A stretch of 64,000 nucleotides of DNA, taken from Falsirhodobacter flavus (GTDB lineage Bacteria; Pseudomonadota; Alphaproteobacteria; Rhodobacterales; Rhodobacteraceae). Where the stretch lies: the NCBI GenBank assembly GCA_029846755.1, contig JARWBI010000004.1, positions 1 to 64,000 of the forward strand. Reading direction: 5' to 3'. Both the position numbers and the translations under genes were made by a program. Below the pieces are notes generated by a model. It did not search any database. It had not been told where the DNA came from and saw nothing but the letters and a program-made list of their open reading frames with translations. This document shows positions 26,905-35,637 of the stretch, piece by piece. Positions within the stretch are counted from its first letter, which is position 1; every line of letters begins with the position of its first letter.

Positions 26905-26930
26905 AAAGGCGGCCTTCGGGCCGCCTTTTT
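26904..26930 (+). terminator. Intrinsic terminator after efp
   Basis: Starts at the last base of the efp stop codon: AAAA, stem GGCGGCC, loop TTCG, stem GGCCGCC, then TTTTT. The flanking A and T runs make it usable in both directions, and it also lies just beyond the arsC stop from the other strand. Confidence 0.93.
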
Positions 26931-26934
26931 CATT

Positions 26935-27354
26935 TCAGGCGCTGCGGGTGCGGGCCCCGTTCGGGTCCACCACCTGCTCGCCATCTTCCTTGACGAATGC
27001 GCCGCGCTGCGGCGGCAGCAGATCCAGCACCGTCTCGGACGGGCGGCAAAGGCGCGTGCCCTTGGGGCTGACCACGACAGGCCGGTTCATCAGCACCGGA
27101 TGCGCCACCATCGCGTCGATCAGCGCGTCATCGTTCAGCGCCGGATCGCCCAGCCCCAGATCGGCATAGGGCGTGCCCTTTTCCCGCAGCAGCGCCCGCA
27201 CGCCGATCCGTTCCCCGAGCTGCACCAGCATCGCGCGCGAGGGCGGCGTTTTCAGATATTCCACCACATGCGGCTCGATCCCCGCATTGCGGATCATCGC
27301 CAGCACGTTGCGCGACGTGCCGCAGGCGGGGTTGTGGTAAATGACGATGTCCAT
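26935..27354 (-). CDS. arsC: Arsenate reductase (glutaredoxin-type) ArsC
   Basis: A 139-residue thioredoxin-fold protein. The N-terminal MDIVIYHNPACGTSRNVL contains the catalytic Cys of the glutaredoxin-coupled ArsC family, followed by a helix and the PVLMNRPVVVSPKG block with the usual Arg residues. It reduces arsenate to arsenite; without an arsB or arsR nearby it may equally be an ArsC/Spx-like redox protein. The start is ATG 27354 with GGAGG upstream. A longer upstream in-frame extension overlaps sitA and is rejected. It converges on the efp terminator and is divergent from sitA. Confidence 0.93.
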   Translation of the reverse strand: MDIVIYHNPACGTSRNVLAMIRNAGIEPHVVEYLKTPPSRAMLVQLGERIGVRALLREKGTPYADLGLGDPALNDDALIDAMVAHPVLMNRPVVVSPKGTRLCRPSETVLDLLPPQRGAFVKEDGEQVVDPNGARTRSA

Positions 27355-27401
27355 TTCTGCCCTCCATGATCGCTGCATCATTACAGGGAACCGGAAGCAA
27401 T

Positions 27402-27416
27402 TGCGAACTGTTCTCA
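27402..27416. promoter_or_regulatory. Fur/Mur-type operator 1 upstream of sitA and arsC
   Basis: TGCGAACTGTTCTCA is a 7-1-7 dyad (TGMGAAC-N-GTTCKCA type). It lies in the divergent arsC/sitA gap, 30 bp centre to centre from a second copy. Manganese-responsive Mur/Fur repressors of Rhodobacterales bind such sites upstream of sitABCD. Confidence 0.6.
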
Positions 27417-27431
27417 TTAAGAGTTGACAGT

Positions 27432-27446
27432 TGAGAATCGTTCGCA
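27432..27446. promoter_or_regulatory. Fur/Mur-type operator 2 overlapping the sitA promoter
   Basis: TGAGAATCGTTCGCA closely matches operator 1 read on the opposite strand. It starts 2 bp downstream of a TTGACA -35-like hexamer (27424-27429), where a bound repressor would block RNA polymerase. No strong -10 hexamer is visible. Confidence 0.62.
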
Positions 27447-27480
27447 TCTTCTGTCCGTGCCGAGAATGACAGGAGCCACG

Positions 27481-28365
27481 ATGTTTCTTCGCCTGCTTGC
27501 CGCCACCAGCCTGATCGCACTGCCCGCCGCGGCAGAGGAACCGTTCAAGGTCGTCACCACCTTCACCGTGCTGGCCGACATGGCGCGGAACGTGGCGGGG
27601 GACGCGGCAGAGGTCGTCTCCGTCACCCGTCCGGGGGCCGAGATCCATGGATACGAGCCGACCCCGCGCGACATCGCGGGCGCGCAGGGGGCGGACCTGA
27701 TCCTGTGGAACGGGCTGAACCTTGAACGCTGGTTCGAACAGTTCCTGAGCAACATGGGCGATGTGCCATCCGCCGTTCTGACCGAAGGGATCGAGCCGGT
27801 GCCGATCCGCGAGGGATCGTACGAGGGGTTGGCGAACCCCCATGCGTGGATGGGGCTGGATAACGCGCTGATCTATGTCGACAACATCCGCAACGCGCTT
27901 CAGGAATACGACCCTGAACATGCCGAGGTCTATGAGGCGAATGCCGAGGCCTACAAGCAGAAGATCCGCGACACGATCGGGCCGCTGCGCGATCAGGTCA
28001 TGGCCATCCCCGAGGACAAACGCTGGCTTGTCACCTGCGAAGGGGCGTTCAGCTATCTTGCCCGCGATTTCGGGATGCACGAGCTGTATCTGTGGCCGAT
28101 CAATGCCGACCAGACCGGAACGCCGCGGCAGGTGCGGACCGTGATCGACGGGGTGCGCGAGCATCACATCCCGGTCGTGTTCTGCGAAAGCACCGTCAGC
28201 CAGGCCCCCGCCGAACAGGTGGCGCGCGAGACGGGGGCGGAATATGGCGGAATGCTTTATGTGGATTCGCTGTCCGAACCGGACGGGCCGGTCCCGACCT
28301 ATCTGGACCTGCTGCGCGTGACGTCGGAAACGGTCGCGAAGGGATTGGTCGAAAATGTCCGATGA
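27481..28365 (+). CDS. sitA: Manganese/iron ABC transporter substrate-binding protein SitA
   Basis: A 294-residue cluster A-I metal-binding protein. The N-terminus ([20 protein letters not shown]) is a Sec signal peptide. Metal ligands typical of SitA/MntC are visible: His in [11 protein letters not shown], His in NPHAWMG, Glu in [14 protein letters not shown] and Asp in [11 protein letters not shown]. The start is ATG 27481, with AGGAG 7 nt upstream. It delivers Mn(II) or Fe(II) to SitBCD and overlaps sitB by 11 nt. Two Fur-family boxes lie upstream. Confidence 0.95.
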   Translation: MFLRLLAATSLIALPAAAEEPFKVVTTFTVLADMARNVAGDAAEVVSVTRPGAEIHGYEPTPRDIAGAQGADLILWNGLNLERWFEQFLSNMGDVPSAVLTEGIEPVPIREGSYEGLANPHAWMGLDNALIYVDNIRNALQEYDPEHAEVYEANAEAYKQKIRDTIGPLRDQVMAIPEDKRWLVTCEGAFSYLARDFGMHELYLWPINADQTGTPRQVRTVIDGVREHHIPVVFCESTVSQAPAEQVARETGAEYGGMLYVDSLSEPDGPVPTYLDLLRVTSETVAKGLVENVR

Positions 28366-29200
28366 TGGAATCGTCGCCAGCGGTGTGACGGTCACCTATC
28401 GCAACGGCCACACGGCGCTGCGCGATGCCAGCTTTGCGATTCCGCGCGGCACTGTCACGGCACTGGTGGGGGTGAACGGGGCGGGGAAATCCACGCTGTT
28501 CAAGGCCATCATGGGTTTCGTTCCCGCAGCGCGGGGCGAGATCCGCCTGCTGGGCATGACCGTGCGCGAGGCGCTGCGCAGCAACGTCGTCGCCTATGTC
28601 CCGCAGGCCGAGGAGGTTGACTGGGCCTTTCCGGTGCTGGTCGAGGATGTGGTGATGATGGGCCGCTATGGCCACATGGGGTTCCTGCGCCGCGCATCTG
28701 CGGCGGATCATGCGGCGGTGGATCAGGCGCTGCGGCGCGTCGGGATGCAGGATTTCCGCCACCGCCAGATCGGAGAGCTTTCGGGCGGCCAGCGCAAACG
28801 CGTCTTCCTTGCCCGTGCGCTGGCGCAGGACGGCCGTGTGATCCTGCTGGACGAGCCGTTCACCGGCGTCGATGTCCAGACCGAGGATCAGATCGTCGCC
28901 CTACTGCGCGAACTCAGGGACGAGGGGCGGGTGATGCTGGTGTCCACCCACAACCTCGGGTCCGTGCCGGAATTCTGCGACCGGGTGGTGCTGGTGAAGG
29001 GGACGGTGCTGGCGCATGGCCCGACCGAGGAGATCTTCACCCGCGCCAATCTGGAACTGGCTTTCGGCGGGGTGCTGCGGCACTTCACGCTGACCGGCAG
29101 CGCGCTGCATGACGATGACGACCCGCGCGAATTGACGATCATCTCGGATGACGAACGGCCCATCGTGCATTACGGCGACAAGGTCAGGAAAGCAGAATGA
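28355..29200 (+). CDS. sitB: Manganese/iron ABC transporter ATPase SitB
   Basis: A 281-residue ABC ATPase. Walker A is GVNGAGKST (near residue 39), the Q-loop region is [15 protein letters not shown] as in Mn/Zn importers, the signature is LSGGQRKR, Walker [13 protein letters not shown] and the switch His is in [11 protein letters not shown]-terminal tail of about 40 residues is acidic (HDDDDPRE). It energises the SitC/SitD channel. It overlaps sitA upstream and sitC downstream (4 nt), indicating a coupled operon. Confidence 0.96.
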   Translation: MSDDGIVASGVTVTYRNGHTALRDASFAIPRGTVTALVGVNGAGKSTLFKAIMGFVPAARGEIRLLGMTVREALRSNVVAYVPQAEEVDWAFPVLVEDVVMMGRYGHMGFLRRASAADHAAVDQALRRVGMQDFRHRQIGELSGGQRKRVFLARALAQDGRVILLDEPFTGVDVQTEDQIVALLRELRDEGRVMLVSTHNLGSVPEFCDRVVLVKGTVLAHGPTEEIFTRANLELAFGGVLRHFTLTGSALHDDDDPRELTIISDDERPIVHYGDKVRKAE

Positions 29201-30045
29201 GCGTCCTGCTGGAGCCGTTCAACTACATGTATATGACCAACGCGATGTGGGTCTCGGCGCTGGTCGGGGCCGTCTGTGCCTTCCTGTCGGCCTATCTGAT
29301 GCTCAAGGGTTGGTCGCTGATCGGGGATGCGCTGTCGCACTCTGTCGTGCCGGGGGTGGCGGGGGCCTACATGCTGGGGCTGCCTTTTGCGCTGGGGGCG
29401 TTTCTGGCGGGCGGGCTGGCGGCGGGGGCGATGCTGTTCCTGTCGGATCGATCGGGGCTGAAGGTCGACGTGATCATCGGCATCATCTTCACCAGCTTCT
29501 TCGGGCTGGGGCTGTTCATGATCTCGCTGAACCCCATCGCGGTTTCGGTTCAGACGATCACGATGGGCAACATCCTGTCGATCACCCCCGAGGACACGAT
29601 GCAACTTGCGATTATCGGCTTCGTCTGTCTGGGCGTGATGTTGCTGAAATGGAAGGACCTGATGGTGACCTTCTTCGACGAGAGCCATGCGCGGTCCATC
29701 GGGCTGAACCCGGCGCGGCTGAAGGCGATGTTCTTCGTTCTGCTGTCGGCGGCCATCGTCGCGGCGATGCAGACGGTGGGGGCGTTTCTGGTGATCGCGA
29801 TGGTCGTGACGCCGGGGGCGACGGCCTATCTGCTGTGCGACCGCTTTCCGCGGCTGATCGCGACCTCGGTTGCCATCGGAACGGTGACGGGGTTCGTGGG
29901 GGCCTACATCAGCTATTTCCTTGACGGGGCGACGGGGGCGGTGATCGTGGCGCTTCAGACGGCGATCTTCCTTGGCGTCTTTGCCTTCGCGCCGAAACAC
30001 GGGCTGCTGGCGGCCCGCAGGCGCGCGGCGGAGGCGTTGGAATGA
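29197..30045 (+). CDS. sitC: Manganese/iron ABC transporter permease SitC
   Basis: A 282-residue membrane protein of the ABC-3 permease family with about eight to nine helices. The loop [19 protein letters not shown] is the conserved ABC-3 signature, and [11 protein letters not shown] near the C-terminus is also typical. It begins with an ATGA overlap to sitB. Together with SitD it forms the translocation channel; having two homologous permeases is usual for the SitABCD subtype. Confidence 0.95.
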   Translation: MSVLLEPFNYMYMTNAMWVSALVGAVCAFLSAYLMLKGWSLIGDALSHSVVPGVAGAYMLGLPFALGAFLAGGLAAGAMLFLSDRSGLKVDVIIGIIFTSFFGLGLFMISLNPIAVSVQTITMGNILSITPEDTMQLAIIGFVCLGVMLLKWKDLMVTFFDESHARSIGLNPARLKAMFFVLLSAAIVAAMQTVGAFLVIAMVVTPGATAYLLCDRFPRLIATSVAIGTVTGFVGAYISYFLDGATGAVIVALQTAIFLGVFAFAPKHGLLAARRRAAEALE

Positions 30046-30854
30046 CCCCGCTTTCGCCGTTCGAATTCGGCTTCATGCAGAACGCCTTTCTGATCTGCCT
30101 GATCGTCGGGCCGCCGACTGCGATCCTGTCCTGTTTCCTGGTGCTCAAGGGTTGGGCGCTGATGGGCGACGCGGTCAGCCACGCTGTCCTGCCGGGGGTG
30201 GTGCTGGCATGGATCACGGGGATTCCGCTGGTGATCGGCGCGTTCATGGCCGGGATGATCGCCGCGCTTTCGACCGGGTGGCTGGCCGAGAACAGCCGCG
30301 TGAAGCGCGACACGGTGATGGGTGTCGTGTTCTCGGGGATGTTTGCGGTGGGGATCATCCTCTACACTTCGATCACCACGAACGAGCATCTGGACCATGT
30401 GCTTTACGGCAACATGCTGGGCGTGGGCGCGCAGGATCTTTGGACGGCGGCGGCGATCTGCATTCCGGTCGCGCTGATCCTGCTGCTGAAATGGAAGGAC
30501 TTCCTGCTGCACGCCTTCGATGCGGCACAGGCGCAGGCATCTGGGCTGCGGGTCGGCTGGCTGCATTACGGGCTCTTGTGCATCCTGTCGCTGACGGTGG
30601 TGGCGGTGCTGTCCTCGGTCGGGCTGGTGCTGGCGGTGGCGCTGCTGATCACGCCGGGGGCGACGGCCTTTCTGCTGGTCCGCAGCTTTGGGCGGATGAT
30701 GGCGGTGTCGGTGCTGATCTGCACCGGGGCGATGCTGACGGGGGCCTATGCCAGCTTCTTTCTGGACAGCGCCCCCGCGCCGACGGTGGTTCTGGTGCTG
30801 ACGGCGATCTTCGCCGCCGCGTTCATCAGGCGCGTCGCCCGCCGCGCCGCATGA
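30042..30854 (+). CDS. sitD: Manganese/iron ABC transporter permease SitD
   Basis: A 270-residue ABC-3 family permease homologous to SitC. It has the matching loop GDAVSHAVLPGVVLAWITG and LLITPGATAFLLVRSFG. The gene overlaps sitC by 4 nt. Its last 29 nt overlap, tail to tail, the end of the leftward gene for a secreted sorting-signal protein. Role: second subunit of the heteromeric metal channel. Confidence 0.95.
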   Translation: MTPLSPFEFGFMQNAFLICLIVGPPTAILSCFLVLKGWALMGDAVSHAVLPGVVLAWITGIPLVIGAFMAGMIAALSTGWLAENSRVKRDTVMGVVFSGMFAVGIILYTSITTNEHLDHVLYGNMLGVGAQDLWTAAAICIPVALILLLKWKDFLLHAFDAAQAQASGLRVGWLHYGLLCILSLTVVAVLSSVGLVLAVALLITPGATAFLLVRSFGRMMAVSVLICTGAMLTGAYASFFLDSAPAPTVVLVLTAIFAAAFIRRVARRAA

Positions 30855-31485
30855 GGCCGAGCGCGCCGATCCCGCCGATCAGCAGCAGGACGGATGCGGG
30901 CAGGGGCGTCGGAAGCGGCGCCGCCGCGGCCAATGGCACTTCGCCGCCTGCGACGCTCCATGTGCCGCCGGGGCCGATCTTGCCGGTTGTCAGCAGGCCA
31001 TAGCCTTCGATCCCATCCGGCAGGCCAAGAAAGAACGGCGCCTCGCCCAGCGCATTGATGCTGACATATTTGCCGCCGTTATAGAAATCGCCGCCAGAAA
31101 AGTAATTCCACGTCTCGGATGTGGTTTCGACATAGAGATCCCAATATTCCGGCATCCCGTCCGCGCCGAATGTCAGCGTCCGAAGCCCGACGCCCGGCAA
31201 TGTCGTGGTCAGCCCTTTCGTCGCGTCGTCATACCACGTCAGGGTAAGGCCGGGTATTTCGACGATGTCGGTATCGATCGAAATGTCGAAGCTGCCGCTT
31301 TCGTCCAAACTCGCACTGCGCGAAATGGAATAGGTATAGGAGCCGCCTTCGCCATCGTCCCCGATACCATCGAAGGCCACGGTTTCGGTATCGAACGCAT
31401 AGCTGTAGGTATAGGTAACGACCGCAGCATCGGCCATGGTCGAAATTCCCGCAGCCGCAAGGGCTGCCAGCGCAATCTTTAACAT
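30826..31485 (-). CDS. Secreted protein with VPLPA-CTERM-type sorting signal
   Basis: A 219-residue exported protein. The N-terminus MLKIALAALAAAGISTMADA is a signal peptide. The middle is a Tyr/Thr/Asp-rich beta-type region of the kind seen in surface proteins. The C-terminus has PTPLPASVLLLIGGIGALGL followed by MRRGGRRA: a Pro-Leu-Pro-Ala motif, a hydrophobic helix and an Arg cluster, the VPLPA-CTERM layout of exosortase/archaeosortase-like systems in Rhodobacterales. Start ATG 31485. No ortholog function is recognised; the sorting enzyme is not in the window. Confidence 0.85.
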   Translation of the reverse strand: MLKIALAALAAAGISTMADAAVVTYTYSYAFDTETVAFDGIGDDGEGGSYTYSISRSASLDESGSFDISIDTDIVEIPGLTLTWYDDATKGLTTTLPGVGLRTLTFGADGMPEYWDLYVETTSETWNYFSGGDFYNGGKYVSINALGEAPFFLGLPDGIEGYGLLTTGKIGPGGTWSVAGGEVPLAAAAPLPTPLPASVLLLIGGIGALGLMRRGGRRA

Positions 31486-31602
31486 CACACTCACCAAATG
31501 TTGACCAGAATCAGATCGTGCCAGCGCAGGATGATTCCAGCAACATTTAATCCATGAGTTGCATTTCGCTAATTATCGATCGTTCGGTGAGGGATCGGGG
31601 AC

Positions 31603-32262
31603 TTATTCTTCCGATTTCTCGTTCGAATAATACATCTTGCCGATCTCGATCTTTTCGCGTCCCTGCGAGATGCGGAAATCGTTCGTGTCGCGCAGGGAAT
31701 AGATGCAGCCGCAATATTCCTGCATGTAGAATTCCTCGCGCTTGGAAATCTCGATCATGCGGGATGCGCCGCCGCCTTTGCGCCAGTTGAATTCCCAGTA
31801 TTTCACGCCATCATAGGGTTTCGCCGCCCGCACGCCGCAATCGTTGATCTGCGCCATGTTCTTCCAGCGCGAGATGCCGAGCGAGGAGGTGATGACCGGA
31901 AACCCGTTCTCATACGCGTAAAGCGCGGTGCGTTCGAAGCGCATGTCGAAGCACATGGTGCAGCGGATGCCGCGTTCGGGTTCGAACTCCATCCCCTTGG
32001 CGCGGGCGAACCAGTTGTCGGCGTCGTAATCGGCGTCGATGAAGGGGATGTCGTGCTTTTCGGCAAAGCGGATATTCTCCTCCTTGCGCAGGACGTATTC
32101 CTTCTTGGGGTGGATATTGGGATTGTAGAAGAAGATCGTGTAATCGATCCCCGAGGCCGTCATCGCCTCCATCACCTCGCCCGAACAGGGCGCGCAGCAG
32201 GAGTGCAGAAGGACTTTCGTCTCTCCGTCAGGGGGGGTGAGGATGGGGCGATCATAGGTCAT
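31603..32262 (-). CDS. queH: Epoxyqueuosine reductase QueH
   Basis: A 219-residue protein of the QueH (former DUF208) family, which reduces epoxyqueuosine to queuosine in tRNA without cobalamin. Conserved cysteine motifs are [13 protein letters not shown] near the N-terminus, [15 protein letters not shown] in the middle and [12 protein letters not shown] near the end; these bind an Fe-S cluster and a metal. Start ATG 32262. It is a housekeeping tRNA-modification gene and unrelated to the QueC-like qatC despite the shared pathway theme. Confidence 0.95.
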   Translation of the reverse strand: MTYDRPILTPPDGETKVLLHSCCAPCSGEVMEAMTASGIDYTIFFYNPNIHPKKEYVLRKEENIRFAEKHDIPFIDADYDADNWFARAKGMEFEPERGIRCTMCFDMRFERTALYAYENGFPVITSSLGISRWKNMAQINDCGVRAAKPYDGVKYWEFNWRKGGGASRMIEISKREEFYMQEYCGCIYSLRDTNDFRISQGREKIEIGKMYYSNEKSEE

Positions 32263-32304
32263 GCCCGAGATTTTACCCGATTCCCGCGCCGCCTGCCAGA
32301 GCCG

Positions 32305-32442
32305 CTAGTGGCAGTGGACCGTGCCTGCCGCCTTGTCCATATGGCAGCACTGGCCCGGCGGCGAGGATTTGCGGCAGCCCCCGCCATGGGCCAGCGCAGG
32401 CCCGGCAAGCAGAAGCGCGACAACGGTCAGCCTGACGATCAT
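32305..32442 (-). CDS. Small secreted Cys/His-rich peptide (45 residues)
   Basis: A short gene starting at ATG 32442, two bases past the stop of the upstream membrane-protein gene, and ending at TAG 32305. It encodes MIVRLTVVALLLAGPALA, a clear signal peptide, then a mature part of about 27 residues with GGGCRKS, QCCHMDK and a VHCH ending. The paired Cys and His suggest metal binding or disulfides and recall small 'GGYHCH'-type exported proteins. Coding is supported by the signal peptide and operon spacing; function unknown. Confidence 0.65.
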   Translation of the reverse strand: MIVRLTVVALLLAGPALAHGGGCRKSSPPGQCCHMDKAAGTVHCH

Positions 32443-32443
32443 A

Positions 32444-33217
32444 TCAGCCCCGGATCCAGCGCATCGCGTTCAGCGCGGCATCGGCCAGATCGCCGCTGCG
32501 GGCGACGTAATGTTCGGGGGCGGCGAAGCGGCCGGTGCCGGGGGCGCGGGTCTCTGCCTCCACCGCGTCGATCAGCCGGTTCAGGCGCCGCTGGTGCCAT
32601 CCCAGTCGGCGTTGCAGCGGGTCCGTGACGATGCCCGCAAAGGTGGACAGGATCGCGATGGCAAGCACCAGCGCCGCCCCGGTCGCGAACACGGTGGTCA
32701 TCGGCACGGTCGAAGGGAACGCCCCATACCACACCGCGCCCAGCGCACCGCCCAGCGGAAAGGACGCGATTGCCGCCCCCTGCGCCATCACCGCCGCCAG
32801 CGTGGGGGCCAGCGACAGAACGCCGGGGGTCAGCGATTTGAACGCCACCGCGCCGAAGCCGACGGTGCCCAGCGTGGCCGCGATCTCGTTCGTGGCGGTG
32901 CGGGTCGCGACATAGTCGCCCGTCAGTGCGGCCAGCCCGAGCGGCTCCAGCAGCTCGCGGCGCAGACGCAGGTCCAGCTCGGTCGCCAGCGCGGTCCGGA
33001 ACATCAGCGGGCGCGCGGTGACCCATCGTGCGGCGCGGGGCAGGCGCATCCGGTCCAGCGTCAGCCCCGCCAGCCGCTGCAAAAGGAACAGCGGCGCCAG
33101 AGAGACATTCGCGGGCGCCTTCAGCATGTCCCAGCCCAGCGCGTGACGGTGCAGCTTCAGGCTGCCACGCAGGCTGAAATTGGCATCAACGAAACGGGTC
33201 ACGGCAATGCGGTCCAT
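32444..33217 (-). CDS. Conserved membrane-associated protein, function unknown
   Basis: A 257-residue protein without a recognised catalytic motif. It has an N-terminal amphipathic region (DANFSLRGSLKLHRHALGWD), two or three hydrophobic segments around residues 115-190 and a basic C-terminal part (QRRLGWHQRRLNRLIDAV). It resembles uncharacterised Rhodobacterales proteins, perhaps DUF6635, but I cannot confirm this. Start ATG 33217. The small Cys/His peptide gene follows 1 nt after its stop, so the two are probably co-transcribed. Confidence 0.7.
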   Translation of the reverse strand: MDRIAVTRFVDANFSLRGSLKLHRHALGWDMLKAPANVSLAPLFLLQRLAGLTLDRMRLPRAARWVTARPLMFRTALATELDLRLRRELLEPLGLAALTGDYVATRTATNEIAATLGTVGFGAVAFKSLTPGVLSLAPTLAAVMAQGAAIASFPLGGALGAVWYGAFPSTVPMTTVFATGAALVLAIAILSTFAGIVTDPLQRRLGWHQRRLNRLIDAVEAETRAPGTGRFAAPEHYVARSGDLADAALNAMRWIRG

Positions 33218-33253
33218 GCCGGGATGCTAGCCTTTCGCGTTGCCGCTGGGAAG

Positions 33254-34564
33254 CTACGGTCGCAGACAGCGCGCCTTCAGCGCGGCATGGATGTCATGGA
33301 CGCAGGCGATCAGCGCGGCGGGCGCGCTTTCTGGCGGCGGCACGCCCCGGGGCGGGCGAAAGCGCGGCGCGGATGCCAGAAGCTCCGCCGGGTTTCCAAG
33401 CGCCAGCGCCTCGGCCAGCGGGATCAGGTGGCGGCGCGGGTCCGAGCAGAGCGCGTCCTGATCGACGAGGATCGCGTTCGGTCCCGCCGTTTCCAGAACC
33501 ATGCGATAGGTATCCGCCCAATAGGACAGCCAGAATTCAGGCGTCGCCGGATCGCCCTTGCGCGGGCCGCCCAGCGGACGGAACGCGCTGCCGAAGCCGA
33601 ACTGCCCGATGGCGTGCATGTAGCGCCGGGCGAAAGGCTCCCTCGTTTGCAGGTCGGTGATGTGGCGGTGCTGGCGCAAAAGCGAACGGGCATGGGCGAA
33701 CGGGTCGCGCAGGGGGATCACGACCGTCGCATCCGGCCACGCTCGGGCGATCCAGGGCAGGCGCGCGACCGAAGCGTCGTTTCGGGCGACATAGCGCGAT
33801 GCCCCTGGCTTTGCCGCGACCACATTCGCCATATACCGGCGAAGGAAGGCCTCGAACTCCGGATGGGGCCGGTCGGTCCATGGGCGGATGTGGTCGGCGG
33901 CGTAGTGGTCCTTCCAGAACGCGATCCACGCCATTTCCTCCAGTGCGGCGGGGCTGTCGGGAAAGACCAGCCGCCCATCGCCGGGCATCCGTTCCATCCG
34001 CCCTTCGCCGCGCAACCCGCGCGTCAGGTTGCCCCAAAGCAAAGGGGACAGCGCGAAGGGCATGTGGCGATGGGCAGGGCTTGCGAATTCCGGCTGCCCG
34101 GCCAGGGCGTCCAGAAGAACCGACCCGCCCGCCCGCGCAAGCGATGTGACGAGCACCGGACGCAGGGCCGCATCGGGATCGATCCGGGCCGCGTATCGGC
34201 GGCTCTCGACCTGCGCCAAGGTTTTCTGAAGCCCCGGCGCGGCGAAGGCCAGACGGTGCAGCGCCCGATCCGCACGGCTGAGCGCAACGCCGCGCGGCGA
34301 AAGGGCAAGCCACAGCAAGATTGCCGCAAGCCCGGAGGCGATGGGCACAGGCCATGCCGCCGCGGCCCGCGCGTTTTCGGTCACGGGGTGGAAGTTCAAC
34401 GCAGCCCAAAGGATCACAAGCGCGGCTGCCATGGGCATGCCCCGGCGCCGCTCGGGGCGGGTGGCGGCAAGTGTGGCGCCGGGCGTGCCGCCCTGCTCGG
34501 TGCGCGAAAGCCTCAGGGCGACGATCAGGGCGGCGATGCCGAGGCCCAGCGCGGCAAGCACCAT
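33254..34564 (-). CDS. Membrane-anchored sulfotransferase-like protein
   Basis: A 436-residue protein with an N-terminal module of three hydrophobic helices (about residues 1-100) followed by a sulfotransferase-type P-loop domain. PVLVTSLARAGGSVLLDAL near residues 143-161 resembles the 5'-phosphosulfate-binding loop, and VVIPLRDPFAHARSLLRQH fits the 3'-phosphate-binding Arg/Ser element. The predicted role is sulfate transfer or a related reaction on a sugar or protein at the membrane. The ATG at 34564 overlaps the stop of a 49-codon gene (ATGA). Confidence 0.75.
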   Translation of the reverse strand: MVLAALGLGIAALIVALRLSRTEQGGTPGATLAATRPERRRGMPMAAALVILWAALNFHPVTENARAAAAWPVPIASGLAAILLWLALSPRGVALSRADRALHRLAFAAPGLQKTLAQVESRRYAARIDPDAALRPVLVTSLARAGGSVLLDALAGQPEFASPAHRHMPFALSPLLWGNLTRGLRGEGRMERMPGDGRLVFPDSPAALEEMAWIAFWKDHYAADHIRPWTDRPHPEFEAFLRRYMANVVAAKPGASRYVARNDASVARLPWIARAWPDATVVIPLRDPFAHARSLLRQHRHITDLQTREPFARRYMHAIGQFGFGSAFRPLGGPRKGDPATPEFWLSYWADTYRMVLETAGPNAILVDQDALCSDPRRHLIPLAEALALGNPAELLASAPRFRPPRGVPPPESAPAALIACVHDIHAALKARCLRP

Positions 34565-34713
34565 CACCCCTGTCGGCCCTTCGGCCCCGCCGAGAGCGTG
34601 TCCGGCGCCGCATGTTTCGCCGTTGCCCCTGCAAGGGCGGATGCGGCGCCGGGCAGGATCACAAAGGCGAAAGTGGCGGCGCAGATCAGCGCCGAAAGGG
34701 TCTTGCCTGTCAC
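34564..34713 (-). CDS. Small membrane or exported protein coupled to the sulfotransferase gene
   Basis: A 49-codon gene starting with GTG 34713 and preceded by AAAGGAAAG at good spacing. It encodes a hydrophobic N-terminal segment TLSALICAATFAFVILPGA followed by a short polar tail ending GPKGRQG. The stop overlaps the sulfotransferase start (ATGA), which supports it being translated. It may be a small membrane subunit or simply a coupling leader. No family recognised. Confidence 0.5.
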   Translation of the reverse strand: MTGKTLSALICAATFAFVILPGAASALAGATAKHAAPDTLSAGPKGRQG

Positions 34714-34932
34714 GGGTCTTTCCTTTCGCAGCGAGGGGGAGGAGCATGCGCCCGCGACGTTATTTGCACTGCGCCGCCATTCCCATGCGCGGAGGTCCGC
34801 TTGGCGAAGCGCCGCGCGAACGGCCCGGGCGGCTCGGCAGGAACCGGCCGAACGGGCGCGACAATGAAGCGCGCGATCCACCGGGAACCGAGCGCGCTGC
34901 GCGGACATTCCTGCTTGGACGGAAGGAAGACC

Positions 34933-35637
34933 ATGGACCGGATGACGACCCCCTATTGCGGCGCCCCGCCGATGCCTGCTGATCTGGCATCCGCGTGGAA
35001 TACCGATCCGCTGCTGTTGGCCGCAATGGCCGTCGCTGCGATCTGCACCTTTCGTGTCGGCGGCTCGCGTGTGGCCTGGGCGGCGGGGGTCGCGGTTCTG
35101 GCGGTCAGCTTCCTCTCGCCGCTTTGCGCCTTGGCCAGTGCGCTGTTCTCGGCCCGCGTGCTGCACCATGTCCTGATCGTGGCGGTGGCGGCACCGCTTC
35201 TGGTGATCGGGATGCGTGTTCGCGTCGGGCTGAGCGGCCCTGCCTTTCTGGCGCATATGGCGGCGGTCTGGGCATGGCATCTGCCTGCCCCCTATGCCGC
35301 GGCGCTGTCCAGCGATGCCGTCTACTGGCTGATGGAGGCGACGCTGCTGGGCACCGCGGTCTGGCTATGGTCCGCGATGATGGTGCGGCCTGCGCAGGGG
35401 GTGGCGCTGGCGCTGGGCACGCTTTTGCAGATGGGGATGCTAGGGGCTCTGCTGACCTTTGCCGGGCGCGTGCTGCACCCGTTCCATGCGCTGACGACCG
35501 CGCCCTATGGGCTGGACCCGCTGGAGGATCAGCAGCTTGCGGGCCTTCTGATGTGGGCCCCTGCGGCGCTGCCCTATCTGGGGTTCGCGATCCACGGCGT
35601 GCTGAGCGGCGTTCTGCCCCGCGCGGGCCGGGCATGA
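34933..35637 (+). CDS. Cytochrome c oxidase assembly protein, caa3_CtaG family
   Basis: A 234-residue membrane protein of the caa3-type CtaG family with about seven helices. Characteristic features are the LHHVLIVAVAAPLLV helix, the HMAAVWAWHLPAPYAAAL loop with several His residues and the later LHPFHALTTAPYGLDPLEDQQLAGLLMW-type region. These proteins help assemble the copper centres of cytochrome oxidase; they differ from the Cox11-type CtaG. Start ATG 34933 with GGAAGGAAG upstream. It overlaps the next gene (ATGA) and opens the oxidase cluster. Confidence 0.9.
   Translation: MDRMTTPYCGAPPMPADLASAWNTDPLLLAAMAVAAICTFRVGGSRVAWAAGVAVLAVSFLSPLCALASALFSARVLHHVLIVAVAAPLLVIGMRVRVGLSGPAFLAHMAAVWAWHLPAPYAAALSSDAVYWLMEATLLGTAVWLWSAMMVRPAQGVALALGTLLQMGMLGALLTFAGRVLHPFHALTTAPYGLDPLEDQQLAGLLMWAPAALPYLGFAIHGVLSGVLPRAGRA

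Noticed and set aside
26935-28395. Long N-terminal extension of ArsC reaching into sitA
   Set aside because: The extension is antisense to sitA; ArsC starts at ATG 27354 with a good ribosome-binding site.
31603-32262. QueH as part of the Qat system
   Set aside because: It is 18 kb away among core genes and has its own housekeeping role in queuosine synthesis; the QueC resemblance of qatC is not a pathway link.
32321-34867. A very long plus-strand open frame of about 848 codons
   Set aside because: It is antisense to the membrane-protein and sulfotransferase genes, is Arg/Gly-rich without domains, and arises from high GC content.
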